Origin: Collinsella sp.
GTDB lineage: Bacteria; Actinomycetota; Coriobacteriia; Coriobacteriales; Coriobacteriaceae
Length of the DNA: 64,000 nt
Reading direction: 5' to 3'
Assembly: GCA_018382295.1 (NCBI GenBank)
Contig: JAGZQF010000005.1
Location: 16,507 to 80,506 of the forward strand
The translations under genes and the position numbers were made by a program. The notes under the pieces were generated by a model. It had not been told where the DNA came from. It did no database searches and saw only the letters and a list, made by a program, of their open reading frames with translations. Below are positions 45,408-56,068 of the stretch, one piece after another. Position 1 is the first letter of the stretch. Each line of letters begins with the position of its first letter.

Positions 45408-45983
45408 ATGTCCACGTCACAAAGCCAGAAAAAAGAAGCCATCGCCCAGGCGGCCGAGCAGGAGCTCACATCGCTTGCGGTCCGTGGCGTGCGTATCGCG
45501 GGCAACGCGTGCTCGCCGATCGTTCTGGTCAAAGGCGATTTGGACGAGGCCGAGCGTTCGGGTGGCGAGCTTGCCGCCGGCCCGGATGGCGCGGCGTTGC
45601 GCAAGGCGCTTGGGGCCATCGGTTACGCGCCCGAGGATTTTTGCGTGCTGGCAAGCGTCGCCGGCGTGGGCGACGGAGTGGTCGCGGTGGGCGAGACTCT
45701 GCCGTGCGAGCTGTTCCGCGAGGCGCTTGAGGCCTTGGACCCCGAGGCGGTGCTACTGCTCGACAACAACGCGGCTGACGCCATGCGCGAGACCTACGCC
45801 GACATGCTCGTGGCGATCGATGACTTCGACACTGCCATGCTCAAGCCCGGCCTGGTCGCCCATGTGCAGGGCCGCCGCGTGCTCGCGCTCGACGGCTTTG
45901 AGGCGGCACTCACCGACAAGACCGCTAAGCAACGCATGTGGGCCTACATCAAGCAGCTGACCCCGGCGGCCGCTCCGCTGTAG
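45408..45983 (+). CDS. Conserved unknown protein, possibly uracil-DNA-glycosylase-like fold
   Basis: 191 residues from the ATG at 45408 after TGGAGAG. The sequence is Ala/Leu/Asp-rich with a helical N-terminus. The central EALDPEAVLLLDNNAADAM and C-terminal VQGRRVLALDGFEAALTDKTAKQRMW recall the outline of uracil-DNA glycosylase superfamily proteins, but the catalytic motifs are not clear. Function should be treated as unknown. It is monocistronic and convergent with the two-component genes. Confidence 0.6.
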   Translation: MSTSQSQKKEAIAQAAEQELTSLAVRGVRIAGNACSPIVLVKGDLDEAERSGGELAAGPDGAALRKALGAIGYAPEDFCVLASVAGVGDGVVAVGETLPCELFREALEALDPEAVLLLDNNAADAMRETYADMLVAIDDFDTAMLKPGLVAHVQGRRVLALDGFEAALTDKTAKQRMWAYIKQLTPAAAPL

Positions 45984-46057
45984 CGAGCCCGCGTCGACAA
46001 ACGACCCCGAGCGGGCGAGTCGCACCCGCGGAACGCAAATCCGTCGCGCCCGCGCCC

Positions 46058-47334
46058 TTACATCACAGCGCGCAGCTCAAACCGATCGCCGTTAATGCGG
46101 AACTGACAGTTGCCGTTCATGCGCTCCACGGCAAGTTTGATGCTCTTGGTGCCAAAACCGTGGCCCGCATGCCGGGTCACGGGCATGCCGTCGACCATGC
46201 GCGGCGCGCGGTCAAACGTGTTGGAAACTAACAGCAGCAGCTGGCCGTCCTCTAATCGCAGGTCAAAGTCGACGAATCGCTTTCCTTGGGGCGCGGCGCT
46301 TGCAGCGGTGATAGCGTTTTCCAAGGCATTTGAGAGCACGCTAAACAGGTCGGCGTCACCTACGTGGATGGTTTCGGGTACGGCGGCGCGCAGGTTGGCG
46401 GTAATGCCGTTTCTATTGATATCCGAGTTAAATGACGAAAGCGCGATGTTTACCGTCTCGTTGGCACAGAAGCGGCGTACGGCGGTGCGGTCGCCGGCTT
46501 CGCAGAGTTCGTCGATGCGTTTGAGCGCCTCGTCGGTGTGGCCCTCCTCAATTAAAGCGGCCAGGCCGCGTAGGAAGTGGCGCATATCGTGGCGAAGAAT
46601 CGACAGCTCGCGCCCAGATTGACGCCAAGCCTCGAGCTCTTTGATGGCGGCGCTGTCGCGGGTTTCGAGCATCCAGCGCTCTCGCTCGGCGGTTTCCTTT
46701 TCTTCGTATTCGCGCAGGTAACGGCAAGAAACATAAGATAGAAGGCACAGAGCGCAAATGCCAAAAACTCAACCGTTACCACCGAGCCCGAGTGGAACAG
46801 CGTGGTGTAGACGTTGGTGGCATAGTCAAAGACGTAATAGACGAGCGGCAGGATTAAAAGGATGCCCAGCTCGGTGGTGCTTTTAATCGCCAAGCGTGGA
46901 CCGATGTCGCCGGCCCAATGCAACAGGACGGCAAAGACGGCGAGTGTGGTCGCGATGCGCGCCAGATAGTACGCGATCTGAGAATCGGTTGCGGCAAAGG
47001 CGGCGATGCCCATCCAATTGCTGAACTGGCAGCTCAGATAGGCACTCGTAATGCCGAGCACGGCAAGCAGCGGGCTCAGGCGGTAGCGCGCGCACAAATA
47101 GATGACGAGCGGTAGATGCACGACGAGTGGATATACCTGGCGGGCAAAAAGCTCGCCGCCGACGGCATTGGCGATCGAGAAGGCGGCACCGGTCACGACG
47201 CCGACCCCCAGCAGCTCAAGCGCATGACGCCGGTTGATCTCGACACCGCACAGCGCCGCCGAGGCAAAGACGCCAAAGAGCAGCGTCGTGGCGTGGTGGA
47301 TTGCCCAAAGGACCATTTCGACCGAGGAGACCAT
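46058..47334 (-). pseudogene. GHKL sensor histidine kinase of the Agr/LytTR type, interrupted by a frameshift
   Basis: The first frame starts at 47334 (MVSSVEMVLWAIHH), overlapping the stop of the response regulator as TGATG. It has about six membrane helices and then runs out of frame. The kinase half is in the -1 frame and ends at 46058: REYEEKETAERERW coiled coil, LRHDMRHFLRGLAAL with the phospho-acceptor His, and VLSNALENAITAA as N box. At 46763-46767 a run of five T (minus strand) follows GAG. Adding one T joins both halves as VEFFGICALCLLSYV, a normal membrane helix. A one-base loss is therefore the simplest cause. Confidence 0.82.
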
Positions 47335-48056
47335 CAGTGTCTCCCACCCCCAAAGCGCACCGCAAAGTAGGCGTCTTGGAATCCCTGCTTGCAGCTGCGC
47401 GAAAGCGGGATGCACGCGCCCGAGCGCATGACGATGTCCGTGCGGTCAAAGTGATCGATATTGCGCAGGTTGACCTGGTAGCTGCGGTGGCATTTAAAGA
47501 AGACCGCGTTTTGCTCCAAGCGGTCCTCGACGCTGCGGAACGACTCGAGTGCCTCGATATCGCGTCCGTCGCGCAGGTGGAAGACCACGTGCTTGTTGCG
47601 CGCCTCGGCATATTCGATGTCGGACAGGCGCAGGGCGTGGTAGCCAAAGGAAGTTTTGATCACGAGCTCGTCGGTTGCCGCCGGGCGCATGCTCGAAAGC
47701 TCGTCGAGTAATCGCGCCAGGCGTTCGTAAGTCACGGGCTTGAGCAGATAGTCGAAGGCGCGGACCTCGTAGGATTCCAGCGCGAACTCGGGCGACGAGG
47801 TGAGGAACACCAGGCGCACGGCGGTGTCGGCCTGGCGCAGTTCGCGTGCGGTGTCCATGCCGTTGACGAGCGGCATGATCATATCGAGCAAGATGATGTC
47901 GGCGCGCGATGCGGCATGGCGGGCCAGCAGGTCCTCGCCGCGCGTGACGAGCGCAACATCGACCGCCGTGCCCGTCTCGGTCGACCAACGGTCGATCATC
48001 CGGTGCAGTCTATCTAGAAAAGCGACATCATCGTCGCAGGCAATAATCTTGAGCAT
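47334..48056 (-). CDS. LytTR family response regulator
   Basis: 240 residues from the ATG at 48056. The receiver has DDD near residue 9, the phospho-acceptor Asp in IILLDMIMP and Lys in YLLKPV. The LytTR DNA-binding domain spans about 130-235 (IEYAEARNKHVVFH, FFKCHRSYQVNLRNI). It is upstream of the damaged GHKL kinase and overlaps it by TGATG. Agr-like systems usually respond to a peptide or cell-envelope signal; no peptide gene was seen. With its kinase broken, the regulator may be constitutive or silent. Confidence 0.9.
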   Translation of the reverse strand: MLKIIACDDDVAFLDRLHRMIDRWSTETGTAVDVALVTRGEDLLARHAASRADIILLDMIMPLVNGMDTARELRQADTAVRLVFLTSSPEFALESYEVRAFDYLLKPVTYERLARLLDELSSMRPAATDELVIKTSFGYHALRLSDIEYAEARNKHVVFHLRDGRDIEALESFRSVEDRLEQNAVFFKCHRSYQVNLRNIDHFDRTDIVMRSGACIPLSRSCKQGFQDAYFAVRFGGGRH

Positions 48057-48264
48057 TCTGGGCCCCCTTAGTAGTTCGATTTTGCCACATCGGGCACGCG
48101 CCGCTTGCGGGGGTGCGGACCGTTTGCGCCTCACGGCGTGCAGCTCGCGCCAAGCGGTGTTGCGGTGGCGAAAGATGCCTCCTGCGCTATCGAAAGCCCG
48201 GCTATCCTCAGCTTGCCAGTTCGAAAATGGACCTGCCACATGATTGAATCTTTATTTCAACTTT

Positions 48265-48308
48265 ACACCTAGGTTTACAGCTGTCTTGTCAGCTGTAAAC
48301 CTAGGTGT
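48265..48308 (+). promoter_or_regulatory. Perfect palindrome upstream of nadA, probable NiaR operator
   Basis: ACACCTAGGTTTACAGCTG at 48265-48283 is repeated in inverted form at 48290-48308 with a 6-nt gap. It contains TTTACACCTAGG and CCTAGGTGT half-sites. It lies about 40 bp before the nadA start. The last gene of the operon encodes NiaR, so an autoregulatory operator is inferred. Confidence 0.75.
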
Positions 48309-48349
48309 CATACTAAAGCCCCAAGATTCGCCAAAAGAGAGGGGCCTTG

Positions 48350-49375
48350 ATGGCACAGAGCGCGAACATGGATGCATCGGAGCTTGCACGCGATATTGCG
48401 GCCGGCCTGGCATCGGCAACGACGGCAACGGAGCGCGCGGCGCTGGTGCCCGCAGAGCTCGTCGAGGCCATTCAGCAACTAAAAATCCAACGCGACGCGG
48501 TGATTCTGGCGCACTATTACGTGGCGCCCGAGGTCCAAGCCGTTGCCGATTACGTCGGCGACAGCTTCTACCTGGCTAAGCTCGCTAAAAGCCTGCCGCA
48601 GCAGACCATCGTGCTGTGCGGCGTGGAGTTTATGGGCGAGAGCGCCAAACTGCTCAATCCCACTAAGACCGTGCTGCTGCCCGAGCCGGGCGCGGACTGC
48701 CCCATGGCTCACATGGTCAAGCGCGAGACGGTCGACGCCGCCCGCGCCGAGTACGGTGACGACCTTGCCGTGGTCTGCTACGTCAACTCGACGGTCGAGA
48801 TCAAGAGCTGGAGTGACGTGTGCGTCACCAGCTCCAACGCCGTCGAGATTGTGTCCGAGCTGCCGCAGCAGCATATCCTGTTCATTCCCGACCAAAACCT
48901 GGGCCGCTTCGTAGCCGAGCAGGTGCCGCAAAAGCACGTCATCCTCAACAACGGCTACTGCCCGCGCCATCACATCATCACCGTCGAGCAGATCGTCGAC
49001 GCGACGGAGGCCCACCCCGACGCGCTCGTGCTGGCGCACCCCGAGTGCAAGGCCGACGTTCTGGCCGAGGCCGACTACATCGGCTCCACCGCCGGCATCA
49101 TCAAGTATGCCGAGGAGTCGGACGCGAGCGAGTTCATCATCGTGACGGTCCGCGGCGTGCTCTACGAGCTCGAGCGCCGCTGCCAGGGCACCGGCAAGAA
49201 GTTCTATTTCCCCGCGGTGCAGCCCACCTGCGTCAACATGGACCTCATCACGCTCGAAAAGCTCGTGCGCTGCCTGGAGACGGGCGAGGGCGAGGTGCAG
49301 ATCGGCGTCTCGGACGAGGCAGCAGACCAGGCCAAGCTCACGCTCGACCGTATGCTCGAGTACGCAGCACGCTAG
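48350..49375 (+). CDS. nadA: Quinolinate synthase
   Basis: 341 residues from the ATG at 48350 after AGAGGGG. The three cluster cysteines are visible in CGVEFMGES, a mid-protein Cys in NGYCPRHH/HPECKAD, and a C-terminal one in QPTCVNMDLITLEKL. It condenses iminoaspartate with dihydroxyacetone phosphate to quinolinate using a [4Fe-4S] cluster. It is first in the nadA-nadB-nadC-niaR operon. Confidence 0.95.
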   Translation: MAQSANMDASELARDIAAGLASATTATERAALVPAELVEAIQQLKIQRDAVILAHYYVAPEVQAVADYVGDSFYLAKLAKSLPQQTIVLCGVEFMGESAKLLNPTKTVLLPEPGADCPMAHMVKRETVDAARAEYGDDLAVVCYVNSTVEIKSWSDVCVTSSNAVEIVSELPQQHILFIPDQNLGRFVAEQVPQKHVILNNGYCPRHHIITVEQIVDATEAHPDALVLAHPECKADVLAEADYIGSTAGIIKYAEESDASEFIIVTVRGVLYELERRCQGTGKKFYFPAVQPTCVNMDLITLEKLVRCLETGEGEVQIGVSDEAADQAKLTLDRMLEYAAR

Positions 49376-49431
49376 AACAATGTTGCATGAGGGACGGTCC
49401 CTTATGCCACATTACAAGGGAGAGGATTCCT

Positions 49432-50808
49432 GTGGAAACCAAACAATACCCCGACATGGAGTGCGACGTCGTTATTGCCGGCTGCGGCGTGGCGGGCCTG
49501 TACGCAGCTCTCAACCTGCCGACGAGCACGCGCGTGATCATGCTCTCCAAGGGCGCTGTCGACGAGTGCGATTCGATGCTCGCGCAGGGCGGCATCTGCG
49601 TGCTGCCCGAAGGCTCGGACTACGATGCCTTCTTTGAGGACACCATGCACGCCGGCCATTACGAGAACCGCCGCGAGAGCGTCGACATCATGATCCGCTC
49701 GAGCCGCTCGGTCATCAACGACCTGCTAGCGATGGGCGTGGATTTTGAGCGCAAGGCCGACGGCAGCCTCGACTTTACCCGCGAGGGTGCACACAGCCGT
49801 CCGCGCATTGCCTTCCATGCCGATATCACCGGCAAGGAGATCACGACTAAGCTGCTTCAGGCTGTCCGCAAGCTGGACAACGTGCAGATTTTGGAGCACG
49901 TGGCCATGACCGACATCCTGACGGGCGAGCGTGACGGCGACACGGTGTGTGCCGGTGTCGTCGCCGTTTCCGTGGACGAGGACAACTCGGTTCGTCCCGC
50001 CGACGAGCTGGTAAATGCCGCTGAGGGCGCGCATGCCGGCGAGCCGTTTAAGATCCATGCCCGCCACACGCTGTGGGCGACGGGTGGCATTGGCGGCGTG
50101 TACGACCACTCGACCAACTACCCGCAGCTCACGGGCGACGCCTGCTACATCGCTCAGGAGCATGGCATTAAGATGGAGCACCTGGACTACGTGCAGATCC
50201 ATCCCACGGGTCTGTTCTCGCCGCAGCCGGGTCGCACGTTCCTGATCAGCGAGAGCTGCCGCGGCGAGGGCGCGATTTTGCTCAACGCCGCCGGCGAGCG
50301 TTTTACCGACGAGTTGCAGCCGCGCGACGTTGTCGCCGCCGCCATCCGCGAGCAGATGAAGCAGGACGGCACCGAGCACGAGTGGCTGAGCTTTGCCCCC
50401 GTCGAGCGCGACGTGGTGACCGGGCACTTTGCCAACATTCGCGCGCGCTGCCTGGAGGACGGCCGCGACATCTTGGACGAGCCCATTCCCGTTACGCCGA
50501 CGCAGCACTACTTTATGGGCGGCGTGTGGGTCGACAAGGACGGCCGCACCTCGATGCCCGAGCTCTACGCCGCGGGCGAGACGGCCTGCAACGGCGTTCA
50601 CGGCAAGAACCGCCTGGCTTCCAACAGCCTGCTCGAGGCGCTGGTCTGGGGTCGTCGCGCCGCGTGGTATATGCGTACCGGCAAGTCGCTGGCCGTGGAG
50701 CAGGCGGGCGAGCCCGCGCTCGATGGCCGTCATCGCGCCCTGAGCGCCGACACCCTGTCAATCGATGATTTGGCCCGTGCCGCCGGCACGCAGGCCGTGG
50801 AGGAATAG
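49432..50808 (+). CDS. nadB: L-aspartate oxidase
   Basis: 458 residues from the GTG at 49432 after GGGAGAGG. The FAD-binding GCGVAGLYAAL is near the N-terminus, DSMLAQGGIC follows, and HPTGLFSPQPGRTFLISESCRGEGAIL is the active-site region. It oxidises aspartate to iminoaspartate for NadA. It is 460 residues, slightly short because the C-terminal helical domain is reduced. It precedes nadC by 3 bp. Confidence 0.93.
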   Translation: METKQYPDMECDVVIAGCGVAGLYAALNLPTSTRVIMLSKGAVDECDSMLAQGGICVLPEGSDYDAFFEDTMHAGHYENRRESVDIMIRSSRSVINDLLAMGVDFERKADGSLDFTREGAHSRPRIAFHADITGKEITTKLLQAVRKLDNVQILEHVAMTDILTGERDGDTVCAGVVAVSVDEDNSVRPADELVNAAEGAHAGEPFKIHARHTLWATGGIGGVYDHSTNYPQLTGDACYIAQEHGIKMEHLDYVQIHPTGLFSPQPGRTFLISESCRGEGAILLNAAGERFTDELQPRDVVAAAIREQMKQDGTEHEWLSFAPVERDVVTGHFANIRARCLEDGRDILDEPIPVTPTQHYFMGGVWVDKDGRTSMPELYAAGETACNGVHGKNRLASNSLLEALVWGRRAAWYMRTGKSLAVEQAGEPALDGRHRALSADTLSIDDLARAAGTQAVEE

Positions 50809-50811
50809 ACC

Positions 50812-51672
50812 ATGAATCCCATTACCATGAAGCTCGTCGCCGATGATCTGATTTTGCAGGCCCTGCGCGAGGACATTACCTTTGAGGACGTGAGCACGGC
50901 GAGCGTGTGCCCCACGGCGCGCCCCGCCACGGTGGAGCTTATCGCCAAAGCCGATGGCATCATCGCCGGCCTAGACGTGTTCTCCCGCACCTTTGAGCTG
51001 CTGGATCCGCAGAGCTCCGTGTTGTTCGATGTCTCGGATGGCGACGAGGTGCACGCCGGCGACCATGTGGGTCAGGTGCGCGGCGACGCGCGCGTGTTGC
51101 TTTCGGGCGAGCGCGTGGCGCTCAACTACCTGCAGCGCATGAGCGGCATCGCTACTTACACGCATCGGATGGCGGCTGCGCTCGAGGGCACCAAGACCGT
51201 GCTTGTCGACACGCGCAAGACCACACCGGGCATGCGTGTGTTTGAAAAGGCGGCAGTCGAGATCGGCGGTGGCAGCAACCACCGCTATAACCTGTCGACG
51301 GCTGTCATGCTCAAGGACAACCACATCGACGCCGCCGGTGGCGTGACGCGTGCGATCGAGATGGCGCGCGCCCATGCATCGTTTACCACGACGGTCGAGA
51401 TCGAGTGTGAGAACCTGGACATGGTGCGCGAGGCTGTGGAGGCCGGCGCCGATATCATCATGTTCGACAACATGACCCACGACGACATGGCTGCCGCGAT
51501 TGAGCTTATCGCCGGCCGCGCCAAGACCGAGTGCTCGGGCAATGTGGATGCCAGCAATATCCGCGCGCTCGCCGACCTGGGCGTTGACTTTATTAGCTCG
51601 GGCGCCCTGACGCACTCCGCGCCGATCCTCGACCTCTCGCTTAAGCACCTGCGTCTGCTGGACGGTAAATAA
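50812..51672 (+). CDS. nadC: Quinolinate phosphoribosyltransferase (nicotinate-nucleotide pyrophosphorylase)
   Basis: 286 residues. Conserved motifs include NYLQRMSGIAT, DTRKTTPGMR, GGGSNHRYNLS and MLKDNHI. It forms nicotinate mononucleotide from quinolinate and PRPP with loss of CO2. It overlaps the niaR start by one base (TAATG). Confidence 0.95.
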   Translation: MNPITMKLVADDLILQALREDITFEDVSTASVCPTARPATVELIAKADGIIAGLDVFSRTFELLDPQSSVLFDVSDGDEVHAGDHVGQVRGDARVLLSGERVALNYLQRMSGIATYTHRMAAALEGTKTVLVDTRKTTPGMRVFEKAAVEIGGGSNHRYNLSTAVMLKDNHIDAAGGVTRAIEMARAHASFTTTVEIECENLDMVREAVEAGADIIMFDNMTHDDMAAAIELIAGRAKTECSGNVDASNIRALADLGVDFISSGALTHSAPILDLSLKHLRLLDGK

Positions 51673-52217
51673 TGAACGCCCGCGAGCGTCGCCGTGCCAT
51701 CATGGACGTGCTCGAGGTGGCCAAGGAGCCCGTTTCGGGCAGCGCACTTGCCCGCGAGGTTGGCGTGAGCCGTCAGATCGTGGTTCAGGATATTGCCCTG
51801 CTGCGTGCCGATGGGCACGATGTCGTGGCGACCAACCGTGGTTATGTGCTGCAGGAGGCCCCCAGCAGCCCCGCCGTGCCCACGCGCTTGGTCAAGGTTC
51901 GCCACAGCGTGGAGCAGGCGGGCGACGAACTTACGAGTATCGTCGACGCGGGTGGCGCCGTGCTTAACGTGATCGTCAACCATCGTGTGTACGGCAAGAT
52001 CACGGCCGACCTGGACATCCGCAATCGTCGCGATGTTGAGCGCTACCTGCACGATATCGAGAGCGGCAAGAGTTTCCCGCTACTAACGGTGACGAGCGGC
52101 TATCACTTCCATCGCATCGCGGCGGAGGACGAGCAAACCCTCGACGAGATCGAGGCGATGCTCAAGGAGAAAGGCTACTTGGCGGACCTAATGCCCTACG
52201 AAGACGATCTGTCCTAG
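51672..52217 (+). CDS. niaR: Niacin-responsive repressor NiaR (3H domain)
   Basis: 181 residues. The N-terminal HTH (SGSALAREVGVSRQIVVQDIALLRADG) is followed by a 3H domain with the conserved histidines in VRHSVE, VNHRVYG and GYHFHRIAAED. NiaR proteins repress NAD synthesis and niacin uptake genes when niacin is plentiful. Its position as the last gene of the NAD operon and the palindrome upstream of nadA indicate autoregulation. Confidence 0.9.
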   Translation: MNARERRRAIMDVLEVAKEPVSGSALAREVGVSRQIVVQDIALLRADGHDVVATNRGYVLQEAPSSPAVPTRLVKVRHSVEQAGDELTSIVDAGGAVLNVIVNHRVYGKITADLDIRNRRDVERYLHDIESGKSFPLLTVTSGYHFHRIAAEDEQTLDEIEAMLKEKGYLADLMPYEDDLS

Positions 52218-52230
52218 TAACGACGAATGC

Positions 52231-52270
52231 AAAAGGAGGCCTCCGCGGCGATGCGGAGGCCTCCTTTTTT
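52231..52270 (+). terminator. Terminator of the nad operon
   Basis: AAAAGGAGGCCTCCGC pairs with GCGGAGGCCTCCTTTT and ends in T6. Confidence 0.92.
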
Positions 52271-52309
52271 GTGCACGGTGTACTTTTGAGTGTGCAAGTG
52301 GGGGAGTTG

Positions 52310-52495
52310 TTACTCCTCGACGATCTCGGTGATCGCGCCAGCGGGGCAAGCGTCCTGGCAAGCGCCACAGGCGACGCAGGAGTCCTCGTCAGCGACGGTA
52401 GCGACGTCCTGGAGCTCCAGAACGCCAGCGGGGCAGGAGTCGACGCAAACGCCACAAGCGATGCACTCGTCGGCATCAATTACGGGATGAGCCAT
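52310..52495 (-). CDS. 2[4Fe-4S] ferredoxin
   Basis: 61 residues from the ATG at 52495 after AGAGGAAAC. Two CxxCxxCxxxCP motifs (CIACGVCVDSCPAG and CVACGACQDACPAG) bind two [4Fe-4S] clusters. Clostridial-type ferredoxin, a low-potential electron carrier in anaerobes. Convergent with the nad operon. Confidence 0.95.
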   Translation of the reverse strand: MAHPVIDADECIACGVCVDSCPAGVLELQDVATVADEDSCVACGACQDACPAGAITEIVEE

Positions 52496-52719
52496 GGTAG
52501 TTTCCTCTCTGTTGACCGACGCTACAGGCGATGCGCGTCGGTTTGATTCGGGCAAAAACATACCACGGGAGCGACCGTTTGCAATACCCTCTGACCGGCA
52601 TCTTCATACCGTTCGCCGAGTATGCCACGGCTTACTAAAAAACACGCAGGTGGGGCCGTTGAGCTGCGCAAATGTTAGCTAAAGGTGACTTGAAATATAG
52701 GGCGATTGAGCGTGCTTAC

Positions 52720-52950
52720 GGAAAGCGCGACCCGGAATTGACGCTCAGACTGGGACGCGCTTTCCCGATGGACGTTTAGCGGAAACTATGTCCCAGAATT
52801 CGCTCTCAAAACGGGATGCAGTTTCCAGTTGAGCGCTCCGCGGGAAACTGCGTCCCGGAATCTACGCTCAAACTGGGCTGCATTTTCCGGTTGAGCCTTC
52901 AAGCGGAAGCTGCATCCCAGAATCACCGCTCAAAACGGGACGCGCTTTCC
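52720..52950. repeat. Tandem array of four 46-bp palindromes, 61-62-bp period
   Basis: Units lie at 52720-52765, 52781-52826, 52843-52888 and 52905-52950, each exactly 46 bp. Each starts GGAA and ends TTTCC with an 18-nt loop containing GAAT and CGCTC. Spacers of 15-16 nt often contain GTTGAGC. The rest of 52496-53222 has no gene. Confidence 0.9.
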
Positions 52951-53087
52951 CCGGGTCGCCCCAAAGTCTCCTGCGCGGCTCCAAGCTCAAACCTCAGCCA
53001 ACTCTACATAGATCTCAATAGATCTATCGAGAACTCAAACAAGCCGTCTACCTGCGCCTTTACGAACCTAAACTCTCAGAGATAAGA

Positions 53088-53120
53088 AATCTTATATGAA
53101 TTGACTTAGATTTTGTATAT
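53088..53120 (+). promoter_or_regulatory. dnaK upstream operator-like motif shared with clpB
   Basis: AAATCT-N15-AGATTT, with CTTATAT and ACTTAGAT inside. The same arrangement and spacing occur upstream of clpB at 63140-63175. It resembles, but does not match, the HspR-binding HAIR sequence. HspR is encoded at the end of this operon. Confidence 0.6.
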
Positions 53121-53222
53121 TCCGGCCCATAAGGGGATACACTACATCCTGAAAGACAAGCCGAAGCGTCGCGCGGCAGTCCGCCGACGCGGCGCGAACG
53201 CACAAGAGAGAGGGAATTTCTA

Positions 53223-55115
<1,893 letters not shown>

Positions 55116-55117
55116 TC

Positions 55118-55960
55118 ATGTCCGCCCGTAAAGCTCGCACGGAGGCGGCCGCCGCTGGCGCCGCCCCCGTTGACTCTGAGGAGAAGGACGTGAAGATTCC
55201 CGTAGAGGCCGCAGACGTTACCGAGGCCAACGAGGCCCCGGCCGCCGAGGCTGCCGAGAACCAAGTAGAGGATTCCAACAAGGAGGCGACGATGACCGAG
55301 GACGAGATGGTGGAAGCCGCTATCCGCGCCGGTGAAGAAGCCGCCGACAACGACTTTAAGCTCAAGTTCGAGCAGGCTCAGAAAGAGCTTGCCGACGTGC
55401 GCAATGAGCTCGATGCTGCGGCAGAGGCTCAGAAGGCCGCCGAGGACAAGGCAAAGGACGCCACCGAGCGCACCGCCCGTCTGCAGGCCGACTGGGAGAA
55501 CTTCCGTCGCCGCACTGCCAACGAGCGCATCGCCGAGCGCGAGCGCGCGACCGAGAAGCTCGTCACCGCGCTGCTGCCGGTGGTTGACGATATCGAGCGT
55601 GCGATCGACCATGCCCGTAGCCAGGAGCTTTCCGACGATTTTAAGCAGTTCGTCGATGGCGTTGACGCGGTGCATGCCAAGCTGCTCGATGTGTTTGCGC
55701 ACGAGGGCGTTGAGCCCATCGACCCCAAGGGCGAGGCGTTCGATCCGCTCGAGCACCAGGCTGTGGGTCGTGTCGAGGACGCATCGCAGTACGACGAGAC
55801 CGTCAACGACGTGTACCAGAAGGGCTACCGCATGGCGGACCGCATCCTGCGTTCCGCGATGGTGACGGTGACCTACGGTGGCGAGAAGCGCCCCGCACCG
55901 GAGCCCGAAGCGGCGCCCGAGGATGCCACGGCCGATACGGCCGAGGGCACCGAGGAGTAA
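55118..55960 (+). CDS. grpE: Nucleotide exchange factor GrpE
   Basis: 280 residues, longer than the usual ~200 because of an acidic, Ala/Glu-rich N-terminal extension of about 75 residues. The coiled coil starts DFKLKFEQAQKELADV and the beta domain carries FDPLEHQAVGRVED and VYQKGYRMADRILRSAMV. An internal ATG at 55292 could give a shorter product. It releases ADP from DnaK. Two bases separate it from dnaK; a strong hairpin follows. Confidence 0.93.
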   Translation: MSARKARTEAAAAGAAPVDSEEKDVKIPVEAADVTEANEAPAAEAAENQVEDSNKEATMTEDEMVEAAIRAGEEAADNDFKLKFEQAQKELADVRNELDAAAEAQKAAEDKAKDATERTARLQADWENFRRRTANERIAERERATEKLVTALLPVVDDIERAIDHARSQELSDDFKQFVDGVDAVHAKLLDVFAHEGVEPIDPKGEAFDPLEHQAVGRVEDASQYDETVNDVYQKGYRMADRILRSAMVTVTYGGEKRPAPEPEAAPEDATADTAEGTEE

Positions 55961-55965
55961 TTGAG

Positions 55966-55995
55966 AAGGGCCCCGGGGCAACACCCGGGGCCCTT
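55966..55995 (+). terminator. GC-rich hairpin between grpE and dnaJ
   Basis: AAGGGCCCCGGGG and CCCCGGGGCCCTTT form a 13-bp stem. It may reduce read-through into dnaJ. Confidence 0.65.
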
Positions 55996-56068
55996 TCTGG
56001 CCAAGTGCCATATGACAGCATGAGCCGCCGTCCGCAGGGGCGGCGGATATAACAGGAGAGGAGCTACG

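Noticed and set aside
46672..46780. Programmed -1 ribosomal frameshift in the GHKL kinase
   Set aside because: No heptameric slippery sequence fits the frame near AAGAAAAGG, and a single missing T upstream gives a more natural membrane helix.
52720..52950. CRISPR array
   Set aside because: The periodic units are palindromic and vary in sequence, spacers are only 15-16 nt and similar to each other, and there are no cas genes.
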